Origin: Naasia sp. SYSU D00948
GTDB lineage: Bacteria; Actinomycetota; Actinomycetes; Actinomycetales; Microbacteriaceae
Assembly (NCBI RefSeq): GCF_017916515.1
Contig: NZ_JAFMTA010000001.1
Location: 1,116,001-1,180,000, forward strand
DNA length: 64,000 nt
Direction of reading: 5' to 3'
The notes beneath the pieces are model-generated. The model was given only the letters and a program-made list of their open reading frames with translations. It did not search any database and was not told the origin of the DNA. Below are positions 19,695-28,316 of the stretch, in pieces (within the stretch, counting starts at the first letter, position 1; every line of letters begins with the position of its first letter). A program made the position numbers and the translations under genes.

Positions 19695-20264
19695 CTACTC
19701 CTTCTGCCAGTCCAGGTCGCCGGCGGAGATCCGCTCGAGCAGCCGCTCGAGCCAGTCGATGTGGGCGCGCAGCATCGCTCGCTCGTGGTCCAGGTCGATC
19801 CAGTACCGCCCGGGGATCTGGCGCTCCGAGAGCCGGCGCGCGTCGTCGTCGAGGGCGGAGGCCGTGGCGCGGAGTGCATCGAGTCGTCGGCCGAGCAGCC
19901 GCAGCACCTCCTCGGCCGGCAGCGTGTGCGCCTGGCTGAGGGCGAGGGGGAACTCGGGATACTCCTCGCCGCGCCTCTCGAGCATCGACGCGACGCGACG
20001 GAGGAGGGCGGCCCGGCCCGCCTCCGTGATCCGATAGGTGGTGCGCTCGGGACGGTTGCCGCCGCGGTCCGTGCCCGCCGCCTCCACGAGGCCGTCCCGG
20101 CTGAGCCGGTCGATGGTGTGGTACAGCGAGCCGGGACGCACCTTGACCCGGCGGTCGTCCTTCCGCTGCAGCATCAGCTGGTACATCTCGTACGGATGCA
20201 TCGGCCGCTCCTCGAGCAGTGCGAGGGCGGAGACGCCGAGGGGCGTGAGCGACGGTTCTTCCAT
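19695..20264 (-). CDS. PadR-family regulator of the adjacent MFS transporter
   Basis: A 189-residue PadR regulator. The winged helix is at residues 8-85 with GVSALALLEERPMHPYEMYQ, then VRPGSLYHTIDRLSRDGLVE and TTYRITEAGRAALLRRV. The C-terminal half (about residue 100 on) is a long charged helical region that fits the Vir-type dimerization domain (SLDLxHE-like IDLDHERAMLRAHIDWLE). It is the first gene of an operon with the MFS transporter. A palindrome lies 7-22 bases upstream of its ATG. No Shine-Dalgarno sequence precedes the ATG. Confidence 0.92.
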   Translation of the reverse strand: MEEPSLTPLGVSALALLEERPMHPYEMYQLMLQRKDDRRVKVRPGSLYHTIDRLSRDGLVEAAGTDRGGNRPERTTYRITEAGRAALLRRVASMLERRGEEYPEFPLALSQAHTLPAEEVLRLLGRRLDALRATASALDDDARRLSERQIPGRYWIDLDHERAMLRAHIDWLERLLERISAGDLDWQKE

Positions 20265-20270
20265 GCGAAT

Positions 20271-20286
20271 TATTCCGAATGGAATA
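20271..20286. promoter_or_regulatory. PadR operator candidate TATTCC-N4-GGAATA
   Basis: A perfect 6+6 palindrome with a GAAT centre lies just upstream of the PadR start codon, with 6 bases between them. On the coding strand the run TATATTCCATTCGG also offers a -10 (TATATT). Its position leaves almost no leader, so repressor binding would cover the promoter. It differs from the CGATATATCG sites of the other two PadR loci. Confidence 0.7.
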
Positions 20287-20294
20287 TACCAAAA

Positions 20295-20636
20295 TCAGCC
20301 GGCGGGGCGCTCCGCGGTCGACGAGGCGATCCGCTCGTGGTGGTGGATGACCTCGGCGACGACGAAGCTGAACCACTTCTCGGCGAACGCCGGATCGAGG
20401 TGCGCCTCCTCCGCCAGTGCCCGGAGCCGCTGGACCTGCTGGCGCTCGCGCTCGGGATCCGCCGCGGGCAGCCCGTGGGCGGCCTTCAGCTCACCGACCC
20501 GCTGCGTGAACTTGAACCGCTCGGCCAGAAGGTGGGTGAGGGCAGCGTCGATGTTGTCGATGCTCTGGCGGAGGGAGAGCAGGTCGGCGAGGACGGCCTG
20601 GTCGTCGCCGCTCAGCGGCTGGTCGGAGAGACTCAC
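20295..20636 (-). CDS. Chorismate mutase (AroQ type)
   Basis: A 113-residue all-helical chorismate mutase catalysing chorismate to prephenate. The pattern LRQSIDNIDAALTHLLAERF (about residue 23) contains the AroQ N-terminal R-x3-D-x3-D-x2-L-x2-L helix, and KFTQRVGELKAAHGLP supplies the active-site Arg-Lys pair. DPERERQQVQRLRALAEE and FSFVVAEVIHHHE complete the fold. Actinobacterial versions of this length are usually stand-alone. It starts with GTG at 20636. The upstream GNAT gene is only 9 bp away, so they are probably co-transcribed. Confidence 0.87.
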   Translation of the reverse strand: MSLSDQPLSGDDQAVLADLLSLRQSIDNIDAALTHLLAERFKFTQRVGELKAAHGLPAADPERERQQVQRLRALAEEAHLDPAFAEKWFSFVVAEVIHHHERIASSTAERPAG

Positions 20637-20645
20637 CCCTCGACC

Positions 20646-21278
20646 CTAGCCGCGGCCTCCATCGCCCCGCCCGGGCCGACCGGAACCGAGCCGGCGCTCG
20701 AGGCCCGCGCGGACCTCCGGCCACTCGTCCACGAGGATCGAGTAGACGGCGGCGTCCCGCCAGGATCCGTCCGCGCGCCGGCGGTCGCGTCGCGTGATGC
20801 CCTCGAAGACCGCGCCGAGGCGGAGGATCGCGGCCCGCGAGCGCTCGTTGAGGACATCGGCCTGGAGCTTGACCCTGCCGAATCCGCTCGCGAACGCATG
20901 ACCGAGGACGAGGAGCTTCGTCTCCGGGTTCACCTCGGTGCCCCAGACCTCGGGCGAGTACGCCGTCCACCCGAGGTGCGCGTGCTCGTTCCCGAGGTCG
21001 AGGTCCCCGAGCGTCGTCGTCCCCACGACACTGCCGTCGGCCTTCCGGAGGACCGCGTAGCTGATGCCCGCGCCCTCCCACTGGTAGTAGCCCTCGGCGA
21101 ACTCCGTGAACCCCTCGAGCGTGTCCCGGTATCCCGCGGGCCCGCCGCCGTAGCCGCCCGCGAACACCTCCGGGCGGCCGATCGCGCGGAAGAGCCCGGA
21201 CAGGTGGTCGCGGGTCAGCGGCTCGAGGCGCACGAAGCGTCCCTCGAGCGGCACGCGCGCCGGCTCCCGGGCGGTCAC
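20646..21278 (-). CDS. GNAT-family N-acetyltransferase
   Basis: A 210-residue acetyltransferase of the RimJ/RimL-like GNAT branch. It starts with a strand-rich PLEGRFVRLEPLTRDHLSGL. The core has GTTTLGDLDLGNEHAHLGWT and WGTEVNPETKLLVLGHAF (acetyl-CoA segment, about residue 115). LQADVLNERSRAAILRLGAV is the typical late helix. The target is unknown. It begins with GTG at 21278, one base from the purA stop, so it is translated from the same message. Confidence 0.87.
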   Translation of the reverse strand: MTAREPARVPLEGRFVRLEPLTRDHLSGLFRAIGRPEVFAGGYGGGPAGYRDTLEGFTEFAEGYYQWEGAGISYAVLRKADGSVVGTTTLGDLDLGNEHAHLGWTAYSPEVWGTEVNPETKLLVLGHAFASGFGRVKLQADVLNERSRAAILRLGAVFEGITRRDRRRADGSWRDAAVYSILVDEWPEVRAGLERRLGSGRPGRGDGGRG

Positions 21279-21279
21279 G

Positions 21280-22566
21280 TCAGTCGAGCAGGTCGTGACG
21301 GACGACGATCTCGTCCCGCGCGGGACCGACGCCGATCGCCGAGAACCGGGAGCCGCTCATCTCCTCGAGCGCGAGCACGTAGTCGCGGGCCGCGCGCGGC
21401 AGGTCGTCGAACTCGCGGGCGCCGCTGATGTCCTCGCTCCAGCCGGGCAGCTCCTCGTAGATCGGCTTCGCGTGGTGGAAGTCCGACTGCGAGACCGGCA
21501 CCTCGTCGACCCGCATGCCGTCGACGTCGTACGCGACGGCGACCGGGATGCGCTCGAGGCCGGTCAGCACGTCGAGCTTCGTCAGGACGAAGTCGGTCAC
21601 GCCGTTGATCCGGGCGCTGTAGCGGGCGATCGGGGCGTCGTACCAGCCCGTTCGGCGGGGGCGGCCGGTCGTCGTGCCGAACTCGAAGCCGCGGCCGCGC
21701 AGCCACTCCCCGCTCTCGTCGTGCAGCTCGGTGGGGAAGGGACCGGCGCCGACGCGGGTCGTGTAGGCCTTGACGACCGCAATGACCCGGTCGAACCGGT
21801 TCGGGGCGACCCCCGATCCGGTCGCGGCCCCGCCGCTCGTCGCGTTCGACGACGTGACGAACGGGTAGGTGCCGTGGTCCACGTCGAGCATGGTCGCCTG
21901 GCCGCCCTCGAAGAGAACGGTCTGCCCCTCGTCGAGCGCGCGGTTCAGGACGAGCGACGTGTCCGCGACCATCGGGCGCAGCCGGTCGGCGTACGAGAGG
22001 AGGTCGTCGACGATCTCCTCGGGGCTGATCGCGCGGCGGTTGTACACCTTCAGGAGCAGGTGGTTCTTCTGGTCGAGCGCTCCCTCGACCTTCTGGCGCA
22101 GGATCCCCTCGTCGAAAATGTCCTGCACCCGGATGCCGACCCGGTTGATCTTGTCGGCGTACGTCGGGCCGATGCCCCGGCCGGTCGTGCCGATCTGCCG
22201 CTTGCCCAGGAAGCGCTCGGTGACCTTGTCGATGGTCCGGTGGTAGTGGGTGATGACGTGGGCGTTCGCGCTCACCAGCAGGCGGGAGACGTCGACGCCG
22301 CGAGCGCTCAGCGCGTCCAGCTCGTTGAAGAGCACCTCGATGTCGACGACCACGCCGTTCGCGATCACCGGGACGACGCCGTCGCTGAGGATGCCGGACG
22401 GCAGCAGGTGGAGCGCGTACTTCTTGTCCCCGATGACGACGGTGTGCCCGGCGTTGTTGCCGCCGTTGAACTTGACGACGTAGTCGACCCTGCTGCCGAG
22501 CAGGTCGGTCGCCTTGCCCTTGCCCTCGTCGCCCCACTGTGCGCCGATCAATACGACCGCGGGCAT
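21280..22566 (-). CDS. purA: Adenylosuccinate synthase
   Basis: Converts IMP and aspartate to adenylosuccinate, the first step of the AMP branch. The protein is 428 residues. The N-terminus [20 protein letters not shown] holds the GTP-loop with the catalytic Asp. [20 protein letters not shown] supplies the catalytic His, and [15 protein letters not shown] (about residue 300) is the late family motif. The ATG at 22566 overlaps the 3' end of the SpoU gene by 19 bases. An A/T-rich stretch (TAGGAT, about 22600) and GTGAGGGGATCAC provide promoter and ribosome-binding signals inside that gene's end. Confidence 0.97.
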   Translation of the reverse strand: MPAVVLIGAQWGDEGKGKATDLLGSRVDYVVKFNGGNNAGHTVVIGDKKYALHLLPSGILSDGVVPVIANGVVVDIEVLFNELDALSARGVDVSRLLVSANAHVITHYHRTIDKVTERFLGKRQIGTTGRGIGPTYADKINRVGIRVQDIFDEGILRQKVEGALDQKNHLLLKVYNRRAISPEEIVDDLLSYADRLRPMVADTSLVLNRALDEGQTVLFEGGQATMLDVDHGTYPFVTSSNATSGGAATGSGVAPNRFDRVIAVVKAYTTRVGAGPFPTELHDESGEWLRGRGFEFGTTTGRPRRTGWYDAPIARYSARINGVTDFVLTKLDVLTGLERIPVAVAYDVDGMRVDEVPVSQSDFHHAKPIYEELPGWSEDISGAREFDDLPRAARDYVLALEEMSGSRFSAIGVGPARDEIVVRHDLLD

Positions 22567-23267
22567 GTGATCCCCTCACGTCTCTCGCTTGAGCCCCTAA
22601 ATCCTAGTGGCGCGCTCCGTCGCGCATCCGAGCCCGCTCTGCCCAGGGCGTGCGTGCGGATCCACTCGTGCATGACGATCGCGGCGGCTGCCGAAGCGTT
22701 GATCGAGCGCGTGGACCCGAACTGCGGGATGTCGACGACGGCGTCCGCTGCGGCGAGCGCCTCGGGAGTGAGGCCCGGACCCTCCTGGCCGAACAGCAGC
22801 ACGCAGCGCTCGGGGAGCGCGAAGTCCTCCACATGGACGGAGCCGGGCACGTTGTCCACCGCGACGAGCGGCAGCTGCTCGCCCCTCGCCCACGCGACGA
22901 GCTCGTCGATGGTCGCGTGATGCGTCACGTGCTGGTAGCGGTCGGTCACCATCGCTCCCCGCCGGTTCCAGCGGCGGCGCCCGACGATGTGCACGGCGCT
23001 CGCGAGGAACGCGTTCGCGGTGCGGACGATCGAGCCGATGTTGAGGTCGTGCTGCCAGTTCTCGATCGCGACGTGGAACGGATGGCGCCGGGCGTCCAGG
23101 TCGGCGACGATCGCCTCCATGCGCCAGTAGCGGTACCGGTCGACCACGTTGCGGCTGTCGCCCCGCTCGAGCAGCTCCGGGTCGTACTGCTCGCCCGTCG
23201 GCCACTCGCCCGCCCAGGGCCCGACGCCCGCCGTGCTCTGCTCCACGCTCGGCTGCGGCTTCCCCAT
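22548..23267 (-). CDS. SpoU/TrmH-family RNA 2'-O-methyltransferase
   Basis: A 239-residue SPOUT-fold methyltransferase that methylates rRNA or tRNA ribose with SAM. The three signature motifs are [14 protein letters not shown] (about residue 73), [15 protein letters not shown] (about residue 156) and [19 protein letters not shown] (about residue 183). The knot Asn and Ser residues are intact. The C-terminal 25 residues run past the usual end and overlap the purA start by 19 bases. Which nucleotide it modifies cannot be told. Confidence 0.87.
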   Translation of the reverse strand: MGKPQPSVEQSTAGVGPWAGEWPTGEQYDPELLERGDSRNVVDRYRYWRMEAIVADLDARRHPFHVAIENWQHDLNIGSIVRTANAFLASAVHIVGRRRWNRRGAMVTDRYQHVTHHATIDELVAWARGEQLPLVAVDNVPGSVHVEDFALPERCVLLFGQEGPGLTPEALAAADAVVDIPQFGSTRSINASAAAAIVMHEWIRTHALGRAGSDARRSAPLGFRGSSERREGITCPRSY

Positions 23268-23324
23268 GCGCCCAGGCTACGGCGCGTGCCTAGGCTGGAG
23301 GCCTGGACCGAGGAGGGACGAGCG

Positions 23325-24287
23325 ATGGCCCGAGCGATCGTGATCGAGCACACCGGCGGACCGGAGGTCCTCGAGCTGCGGGACGTCGAGGTCCCGTCGC
23401 CCGGCCCGGACGAGCTCCTGGTCCGCGTCGCCGCCACCGGCGTCAACTACATCGACACGTATCACCGTTCCGGCATCTACCCGGTCCGCTTCCCCTTCAC
23501 CCCGGGCGGGGAGGCCGCCGGAACCGTGGTCTCGGCGGGAAGCGGCACCGGCTTCCGGGAAGGCGACCGCGTCGCCACGGCCGAAGCGCGGGCGGCCTAC
23601 GCCGAGTACGTCCTCGTCCCCGCGGAGAAGGCCGTCCCCATCCCGGTCGGGGTGGACGACCACACCGCCGCCGCCCTGCTCCTGCAGGGCCTCACGGCGC
23701 ACTTCCTGTCCACGTCGACGTTCCCGGTCGGGCCCGAGCACACCGTCCTGCTGCATGCCGGGGCCGGCGGCGTCGGCCTGCTGCTGACCCAGCTCCTGAA
23801 GCGCCGCGGCGCCACCGTGTTCACCACGGTCGGGAGCCAGGAGAAGGCGCAGCTGTCGCGCGAGGCCGGCGCCGACCAGGTGCTGCGCTACGACGGCTTC
23901 CGGGAGCACGTCCGCGAGCTCACCAACGGACGCGGCGTCGACGTCGTCTACGACGGGGTCGGCAGGAACACGTTCGACGAGTCCCTCGGCTCCGTCGCCG
24001 TGCGCGGCCTGCTGGTCCTGTTCGGCGCGGCGTCCGGCCCGGTCCCGCCCGTCGACCCGCAGCGCCTCGCGGCGGCGGGGTCGGTGTTCCTCACCCGCCC
24101 GACGATGGGGCACTACCTGCGGGACTTCGAGGAGCGGTCTTGGCGGGCCGGCGAGCTCTTCGGCGCGGTGCAGGACGGCAGCCTCACGGTCCGGATCGGG
24201 GCCACCTATCCGCTGGAGGAGGCGGCCCGCGCCCACGAGGACCTGCAGGCGCGACGCACCACCGGGAAGCTCCTCCTTCTCCCCTGA
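23325..24287 (+). CDS. Quinone oxidoreductase, zeta-crystallin type
   Basis: A 320-residue NADPH:quinone reductase of the medium-chain dehydrogenase superfamily, without the structural or catalytic zinc cysteines. Typical segments are GPDELLVRVAATGVNYIDTY (about residues 27-46), RSGIYPVRFPFTPGGEAAG, LHAGAGGVGLLLTQLLKRRG (nucleotide loop, about residue 142) and GRGVDVVYDGVGRNTFDESL. The ATG at 23325 follows AGGAGGG. The gene is followed 18 bp later by the DNA methyltransferase in the same direction. Confidence 0.9.
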   Translation: MARAIVIEHTGGPEVLELRDVEVPSPGPDELLVRVAATGVNYIDTYHRSGIYPVRFPFTPGGEAAGTVVSAGSGTGFREGDRVATAEARAAYAEYVLVPAEKAVPIPVGVDDHTAAALLLQGLTAHFLSTSTFPVGPEHTVLLHAGAGGVGLLLTQLLKRRGATVFTTVGSQEKAQLSREAGADQVLRYDGFREHVRELTNGRGVDVVYDGVGRNTFDESLGSVAVRGLLVLFGAASGPVPPVDPQRLAAAGSVFLTRPTMGHYLRDFEERSWRAGELFGAVQDGSLTVRIGATYPLEEAARAHEDLQARRTTGKLLLLP

Positions 24288-24305
24288 TCCGCATAGGGTC
24301 GGCAC

Positions 24306-25184
24306 GTGTCCGACCCGCTGCCCGCCGCTCCCGGCGGCCTGTGGACTCCCGACGGGCCGGACCTCGTCGTGCACGGCGACAACCTCGACGTGATCGCCCG
24401 CCTGCCCGACGGCGCGTTCCGGCTCGTCTACCTCGATCCGCCGTTCAACACGGGACGCACCCAGTCGCGGACCACGCTCCGGACGGTCCGCTCGGCGACC
24501 GGCGACCGGGTCGGATTCCAGGGCGCGAGCTACGAGACGATCCGGGGCCGGGCCTTCTCCTACGACGACCGCTTCGCCGACTACTGGGCGTTCCTCGAGC
24601 CGCGGCTGGCCGAGGCGTGGCGGCTGCTGGATGCCGAGGGCACGCTCTACCTGCACCTCGACTACCGGGAGGTGCACTACGCGAAGGTGCTCCTCGACGG
24701 GCTCTTCGGCCGCGACTGCTTCCTCAACGAGATCATCTGGGCCTACGACTACGGGGCGCGCTCGACCAGGCGCTGGCCCGCCAAGCACGACACGATCCTC
24801 GTCTACGTCAAGGACCCGTCCCGCTACCACTTCGACTCGTCGGCGGTCGACCGGGAGCCGTACATGGCGCCGGGGCTCGTGACGCCCGAGAAGGCCGCGC
24901 TCGGCAAGCTGCCGACGGACGTCTGGTGGCACACGATCGTCTCGCCCACGGGCCTGGAGAAGACGGGGTACGCGACGCAGAAGCCCGTCGGCGTCCTGCG
25001 CCGCATCGTCGCCGCGTCCAGCGCGCCGGGCGACTGGGTGCTCGACTTCTTCGCGGGCAGCGGCACGACGGGCGCGGCGGCGCGCGAGCTCGGCCGCCGC
25101 TTCGTCCTGGTCGACTCCAGCGCCGACGCCGTCGCGGTGATGCGCGAGCGCCTCGGGGACGACCTCCGGTTCGTCTCCGCCTGA
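24306..25184 (+). CDS. Orphan DNA methyltransferase (beta class, N6-adenine or N4-cytosine)
   Basis: A 292-residue SAM-dependent DNA methyltransferase. Motif IV is YLDPPFNTGR (about residues 39-48) and motif I is VLDFFAGSGTTGAAARELG (about residue 246). The catalytic motif precedes the SAM motif, which defines the beta class; the segment between them, with WAYDYGARSTRRWPAKHD, is the target-recognition region. TGYATQKPVGVLRRIV (about residue 223) is typical of the group. No restriction endonuclease gene is adjacent, so it is solitary. It starts with GTG at 24306. Confidence 0.88.
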   Translation: MSDPLPAAPGGLWTPDGPDLVVHGDNLDVIARLPDGAFRLVYLDPPFNTGRTQSRTTLRTVRSATGDRVGFQGASYETIRGRAFSYDDRFADYWAFLEPRLAEAWRLLDAEGTLYLHLDYREVHYAKVLLDGLFGRDCFLNEIIWAYDYGARSTRRWPAKHDTILVYVKDPSRYHFDSSAVDREPYMAPGLVTPEKAALGKLPTDVWWHTIVSPTGLEKTGYATQKPVGVLRRIVAASSAPGDWVLDFFAGSGTTGAAARELGRRFVLVDSSADAVAVMRERLGDDLRFVSA

Positions 25185-25303
25185 CACCGGGCGCTCACCC
25201 GCCTTCGCTAGGGTCGGAGGCGAGGCGCGGGTCTTGCGGACACGTCACGCCCGGCAGCGGGACGGCGGATGTCCGCAGCACCCGCTCGACCCGGAAGGAC
25301 CCG

Positions 25304-26101
25304 ATGACCCGCCGAGACGACATCGACTGCTGGCTCACCGACATGGACGGCGTGCTGGTGCACGAGAACCAGGCCATCCCGGGCGCGTCCGAGCTAATCC
25401 AGCAGTGGACGGATCAGGGCGCGCCGTTCCTGGTGCTCACGAACAACTCGATCTTCACGCCGCGGGACCTGAGCGCCCGCCTCCGCGCGTCCGGCCTGAT
25501 CGTGCCGGAGGAGTCCATCTGGACCTCAGCGCTCGCGACGGCGGACTTCTGCGCGTCCCAGATGCCGGGCGGGAGCGCGTTCGTGATCGGCGAGGCCGGC
25601 ATGACGACGGCCCTCCACGAGGCCGGCTTCATCATGACCGAGACGGACCCCGACTACGTCGTCATCGGCGAGACCCGCAACTACTCGTTCGAGGCGATCA
25701 CCAAGGCCATCCGGCTCATCAGCACGGGGTCCCGCTTCATCGCGACGAACCCGGACGCGACGGGCCCGAGCCCCGAGGGACCGCTGCCCGCGACGGGGGC
25801 GATCGCCGCCCTCATCAGCAAGGCGACCGGCAAGACGCCCTACGTCGTGGGGAAGCCGAACCCGATGATGTTCCGGTCGGCGATGAACAGGATCGGCGCG
25901 CACTCCGAGAACACCGCGATGATCGGCGACCGGATGGACACCGACATCGTCGCGGGCATCGAGGCGGGTCTGCACACCATCCTCGTCATGACGGGGATCA
26001 GCGACCGCGCGGAGATCGAGCAGTACCCGTTCCGGCCGAGCGAGGTCATCGACTCGGTCGCCGACCTGCTGCACCGGGAGCCGGTCGAGGTCGAGCTGTG
26101 A
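25304..26101 (+). CDS. HAD-IIA family hydrolase (NagD/PGP-like)
   Basis: A 265-residue phosphatase of the HAD superfamily, type IIA. The nucleophile motif is CWLTDMDGVLVHENQ (Asp pair about residues 12-14), motif II is LVLTNNSIFTPRDL (Thr about residue 49), and the Mg-binding motif IV is AMIGDRMDTDIVAGIEAG (about residue 205). The cap C2 domain between them contains the DPDYVVIGETRNYSFEAITK segment. NagD-like enzymes act on nucleotide or sugar phosphates. ATG at 25304 is the first Met of the conserved region; the preceding in-frame reading is non-homologous. Confidence 0.9.
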   Translation: MTRRDDIDCWLTDMDGVLVHENQAIPGASELIQQWTDQGAPFLVLTNNSIFTPRDLSARLRASGLIVPEESIWTSALATADFCASQMPGGSAFVIGEAGMTTALHEAGFIMTETDPDYVVIGETRNYSFEAITKAIRLISTGSRFIATNPDATGPSPEGPLPATGAIAALISKATGKTPYVVGKPNPMMFRSAMNRIGAHSENTAMIGDRMDTDIVAGIEAGLHTILVMTGISDRAEIEQYPFRPSEVIDSVADLLHREPVEVEL

Positions 26102-26110
26102 CGTCGGCCG

Positions 26111-26773
26111 CTAGACGGGCGCCGCAACGCTTCCGGTGAGCGGCTGCCCCGAGCCGCGGAAGACGAAGCAGAACCAGCTGCGGTCCCCCTCGCGCCACTG
26201 CTCCTCCCCCGCGGGGTAGGCCGCCTGCCACTGCAGGTCCCCGTACTGCCCCGCCGCGACGGGGTCGAGCACCTCCGGACGGGTGCAGAGCAGGTTGAGC
26301 TCGGAGGTCAGCGCGTCGGGACCGGGATAGGGAGCCGCGATGTCCCCGGGGAACGTGCCGCGGGCGACCAGCTGAGCGGGATGGGGCTGGGCGCAGTCGA
26401 CGACGGTGAACTCGCGGTCCCAGGGTGAGGCGAAGGGGTCGATGCACTCGCCGCCGCCGAGCTCGTCCCACTCGTAGGTGCCGGGCGGCACGGGACCCGC
26501 GGGCGCCGGAGCGAGCGTGGGCGTCGGGCTCGGGGTGGGCGCGGGAGTCGGCGACGAGGACGTGGGAGCAGGCGCCGGCGGTGGAGCCGGACGGAGCCGC
26601 GTGCCGAGGAAGAACGCGAGCGCCAGGCCGGAGAGGGCGAGCACCGCGACCGAGACCAGCACCACCGCGCGGGAGCGCCGGCGGTCGTCCGCCGTCGCTC
26701 GCCCGGCCTCCGGCATCCCCGGGTCGAGGTCCGCGGGCGCCCGTCCGGGGAGGGCGCCCTGCGGATCCGGCAC
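26111..26773 (-). CDS. Membrane-anchored protein of septum-formation-like (Septum_form) type
   Basis: A 220-residue protein with a basic N-terminal tail, one membrane segment (AVVLVSVAVLALSGLALAFF, about residues 36-55), a Pro/Ser/Thr-rich linker (about residues 60-96) and an extracellular domain. The domain has Cys residues at GECIDPF, VVDCAQPHPAQL and LLCTRPEV plus WFCFVFRGSGQPL. This Cys pattern and the CAQPHPAQ motif match the actinobacterial septum-formation (Septum_form) family. It starts with GTG at 26773, 2 bases after the stop of pyrE, so it is co-transcribed. Confidence 0.72.
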   Translation of the reverse strand: MPDPQGALPGRAPADLDPGMPEAGRATADDRRRSRAVVLVSVAVLALSGLALAFFLGTRLRPAPPPAPAPTSSSPTPAPTPSPTPTLAPAPAGPVPPGTYEWDELGGGECIDPFASPWDREFTVVDCAQPHPAQLVARGTFPGDIAAPYPGPDALTSELNLLCTRPEVLDPVAAGQYGDLQWQAAYPAGEEQWREGDRSWFCFVFRGSGQPLTGSVAAPV

Positions 26774-26775
26774 CG

Positions 26776-27324
26776 CTACTCCAGGCCGAGGTCGGCGAGC
26801 CCGATGGCCGCCCGGTACGGATAGCCCTCCGCCTCGATGCGCTCCCGGGCTCCGGTGTTCCGGTCCACCACGACCGCGACCGCGGCGATCTCGGCGCCGA
26901 CCTTCTGCAGCGCCTCGATGGCCGCGAGCGGAGAGCCGCCCGTCGTGGACGTGTCCTCCACGACGACGACCCGCTTGCCCTCGAGGTCCGGCCCCTCCAC
27001 CTGGCGGCCGCGGCCGTGGTCCTTCGGCTGCTTCCGCACGACGAACGCGTCGTACGCGGCGCCTCGGGCGGCGCCCTGGTGCAGGACCGCCGACGCGATG
27101 GGATCCGCGCCCATGGTCATCCCGCCGACGGCGGCGACGTCCGGGATGTCGGCGATCAGGTCGAGCATGACCTGACCGATGAGCGGGGCGACCCGGTGGT
27201 CGAGGCTGACCTTGCGGAGGTCGACGTAGTAGCTCGCCTTCTTGCCGCTCGTCAGCGTGAAGTCGCCGTGGAAGACGGCCTCGCGGCGGATGTAGTCGAT
27301 CAGCTGGTCGCGCGCGTCGGTCAC
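26776..27324 (-). CDS. pyrE: Orotate phosphoribosyltransferase
   Basis: Converts orotate and PRPP to OMP in pyrimidine synthesis. The protein is 182 residues from the GTG at 27324. The catalytic-loop region KPKDHGRGRQVEG-like segment and the PRPP motif VVVVEDTSTTGGSPLAAIEA (about residues 115-134) are present. SGKKASYYVDLRKVSLDH near residue 23 is typical. In-frame sequence upstream to 27399 lacks homology and overlaps the xthA promoter, so the shorter start is chosen. It is divergent from xthA. Confidence 0.93.
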   Translation of the reverse strand: MTDARDQLIDYIRREAVFHGDFTLTSGKKASYYVDLRKVSLDHRVAPLIGQVMLDLIADIPDVAAVGGMTMGADPIASAVLHQGAARGAAYDAFVVRKQPKDHGRGRQVEGPDLEGKRVVVVEDTSTTGGSPLAAIEALQKVGAEIAAVAVVVDRNTGARERIEAEGYPYRAAIGLADLGLE

Positions 27325-27383
27325 GCGCTCCAGCCTAGGGCGGCCGCCGGAGAGCGTCGGGGGCGCCGGGTAACGTGGGCTCC

Positions 27384-28220
27384 ATGCGGGTGGCCACATG
27401 GAACGTCAACTCGATCCGCGCCCGGGTGGACCGTGTCGTCGACTGGCTGAAGCGCGAGGACGTCGACGTGCTCGCCATGCAGGAGGTCAAGTGCCGGGCC
27501 GACCAGTTCCCGGTGATGGCCTTCACGGAGGCCGGCTACGACGTCGAGACGAACGGCACGAGCCAGTGGAACGGCGTCGGGTTCGCCAGCCGGCTCCCGA
27601 TGGAGGAGGTCACCAACGGCTTCCCGAGCATGCCGGGCTTCGGCGCCGCGGGCGAGGACGGCGTCCTGGCCGCCGAGGCCCGCGCGATGGGGATTACCGT
27701 CGAGGGCATCCGCCTCTGGAGCCTCTACGTGCCGAACGGGCGCGAGGTCGGTCACGCGCACTACGACTACAAGCTGGACTGGCTCGCGAAGCTGCGCTCG
27801 GACACCGAGCGCTGGCTCGCCGAGAACCCGGACCAGCCGCTCGCCCTCATGGGCGACTGGAACATCGCCCCGCTCGACACCGACGTGTGGAACATCCACG
27901 TCTTCGACGGCTCCACCCACGTCTCCCCGCCGGAGCGGGCGGCGTTCGCGGAGTTCCAGCGCATCGGCATGACCGACGTCGTGCGGGACCTCGTCCCCGA
28001 GGGGTTCACCTACTGGGACTACAAGCAGCTGCGCTTCCCCCGCAACGAGGGGATGCGGATCGACTTCATCCTCGGCTCCCCGGCCTTCGCCGAGCTCGTG
28101 CAGGGCGCGGCCATCCACCGCAACGAGCGCAAGGGCACGGCGCCGAGCGATCACGTGCCGGTCGTCGTGGACATCGCGCTTCCCGAGGAGCTGGACGCCG
28201 ACCGCCCGATGATCTTCTGA
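27384..28220 (+). CDS. xthA: Exodeoxyribonuclease III (AP endonuclease)
   Basis: A 278-residue exonuclease III family enzyme that cleaves DNA at abasic sites and trims 3' ends. It starts RVATWNVNSIRARVDRVVDW (catalytic Asn near residue 7). The metal-binding Glu is in VLAMQEVKCRADQFP, GDWNIAPLDTDVW is the Asn/Asp motif, and the catalytic His is in GTAPSDHVPVVVDI (about residue 261). The ATG at 27384 is used; a GTG three codons earlier (27375) is also in frame. It ends in a double inverted repeat. Confidence 0.95.
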   Translation: MRVATWNVNSIRARVDRVVDWLKREDVDVLAMQEVKCRADQFPVMAFTEAGYDVETNGTSQWNGVGFASRLPMEEVTNGFPSMPGFGAAGEDGVLAAEARAMGITVEGIRLWSLYVPNGREVGHAHYDYKLDWLAKLRSDTERWLAENPDQPLALMGDWNIAPLDTDVWNIHVFDGSTHVSPPERAAFAEFQRIGMTDVVRDLVPEGFTYWDYKQLRFPRNEGMRIDFILGSPAFAELVQGAAIHRNERKGTAPSDHVPVVVDIALPEELDADRPMIF

Positions 28221-28232
28221 CCGAGGCGCGCA

Positions 28233-28305
28233 CCGGAACGGCAACCGCAGCGACGAACGGCAACCGCCTCCGGTTGCCGTATGTCGTGGGCGTTGCCGTT
28301 CCCGG
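28233..28305. repeat. 73-bp nested inverted repeat between convergent genes (element D)
   Basis: Outer arms CCGGAACGGCAAC (28233-28245) and GTTGCCGTTCCCGG (28292-28305) pair with one bulge. Inside, ACGGCAACCG (28257-28266) and CGGTTGCCGT (28271-28280) form a perfect 10-bp hairpin around CCTC. The motif ACGGCAAC therefore occurs four times in alternating orientation. It lies 12 bp downstream of both xthA and the convergent small membrane gene. A bidirectional terminator is likely. Confidence 0.8.
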
Positions 28306-28316
28306 CCCGGCCGGCG

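Noticed and set aside
22548-22566. A frameshift or wrong start causing the 19-base overlap of the SpoU and purA genes
   Set aside because: Both reading frames are intact with family motifs to their ends; a short overlap is normal.
24306-25184. A restriction-modification system
   Set aside because: Only the methyltransferase is present; neighbouring genes are a quinone reductase and a HAD phosphatase.
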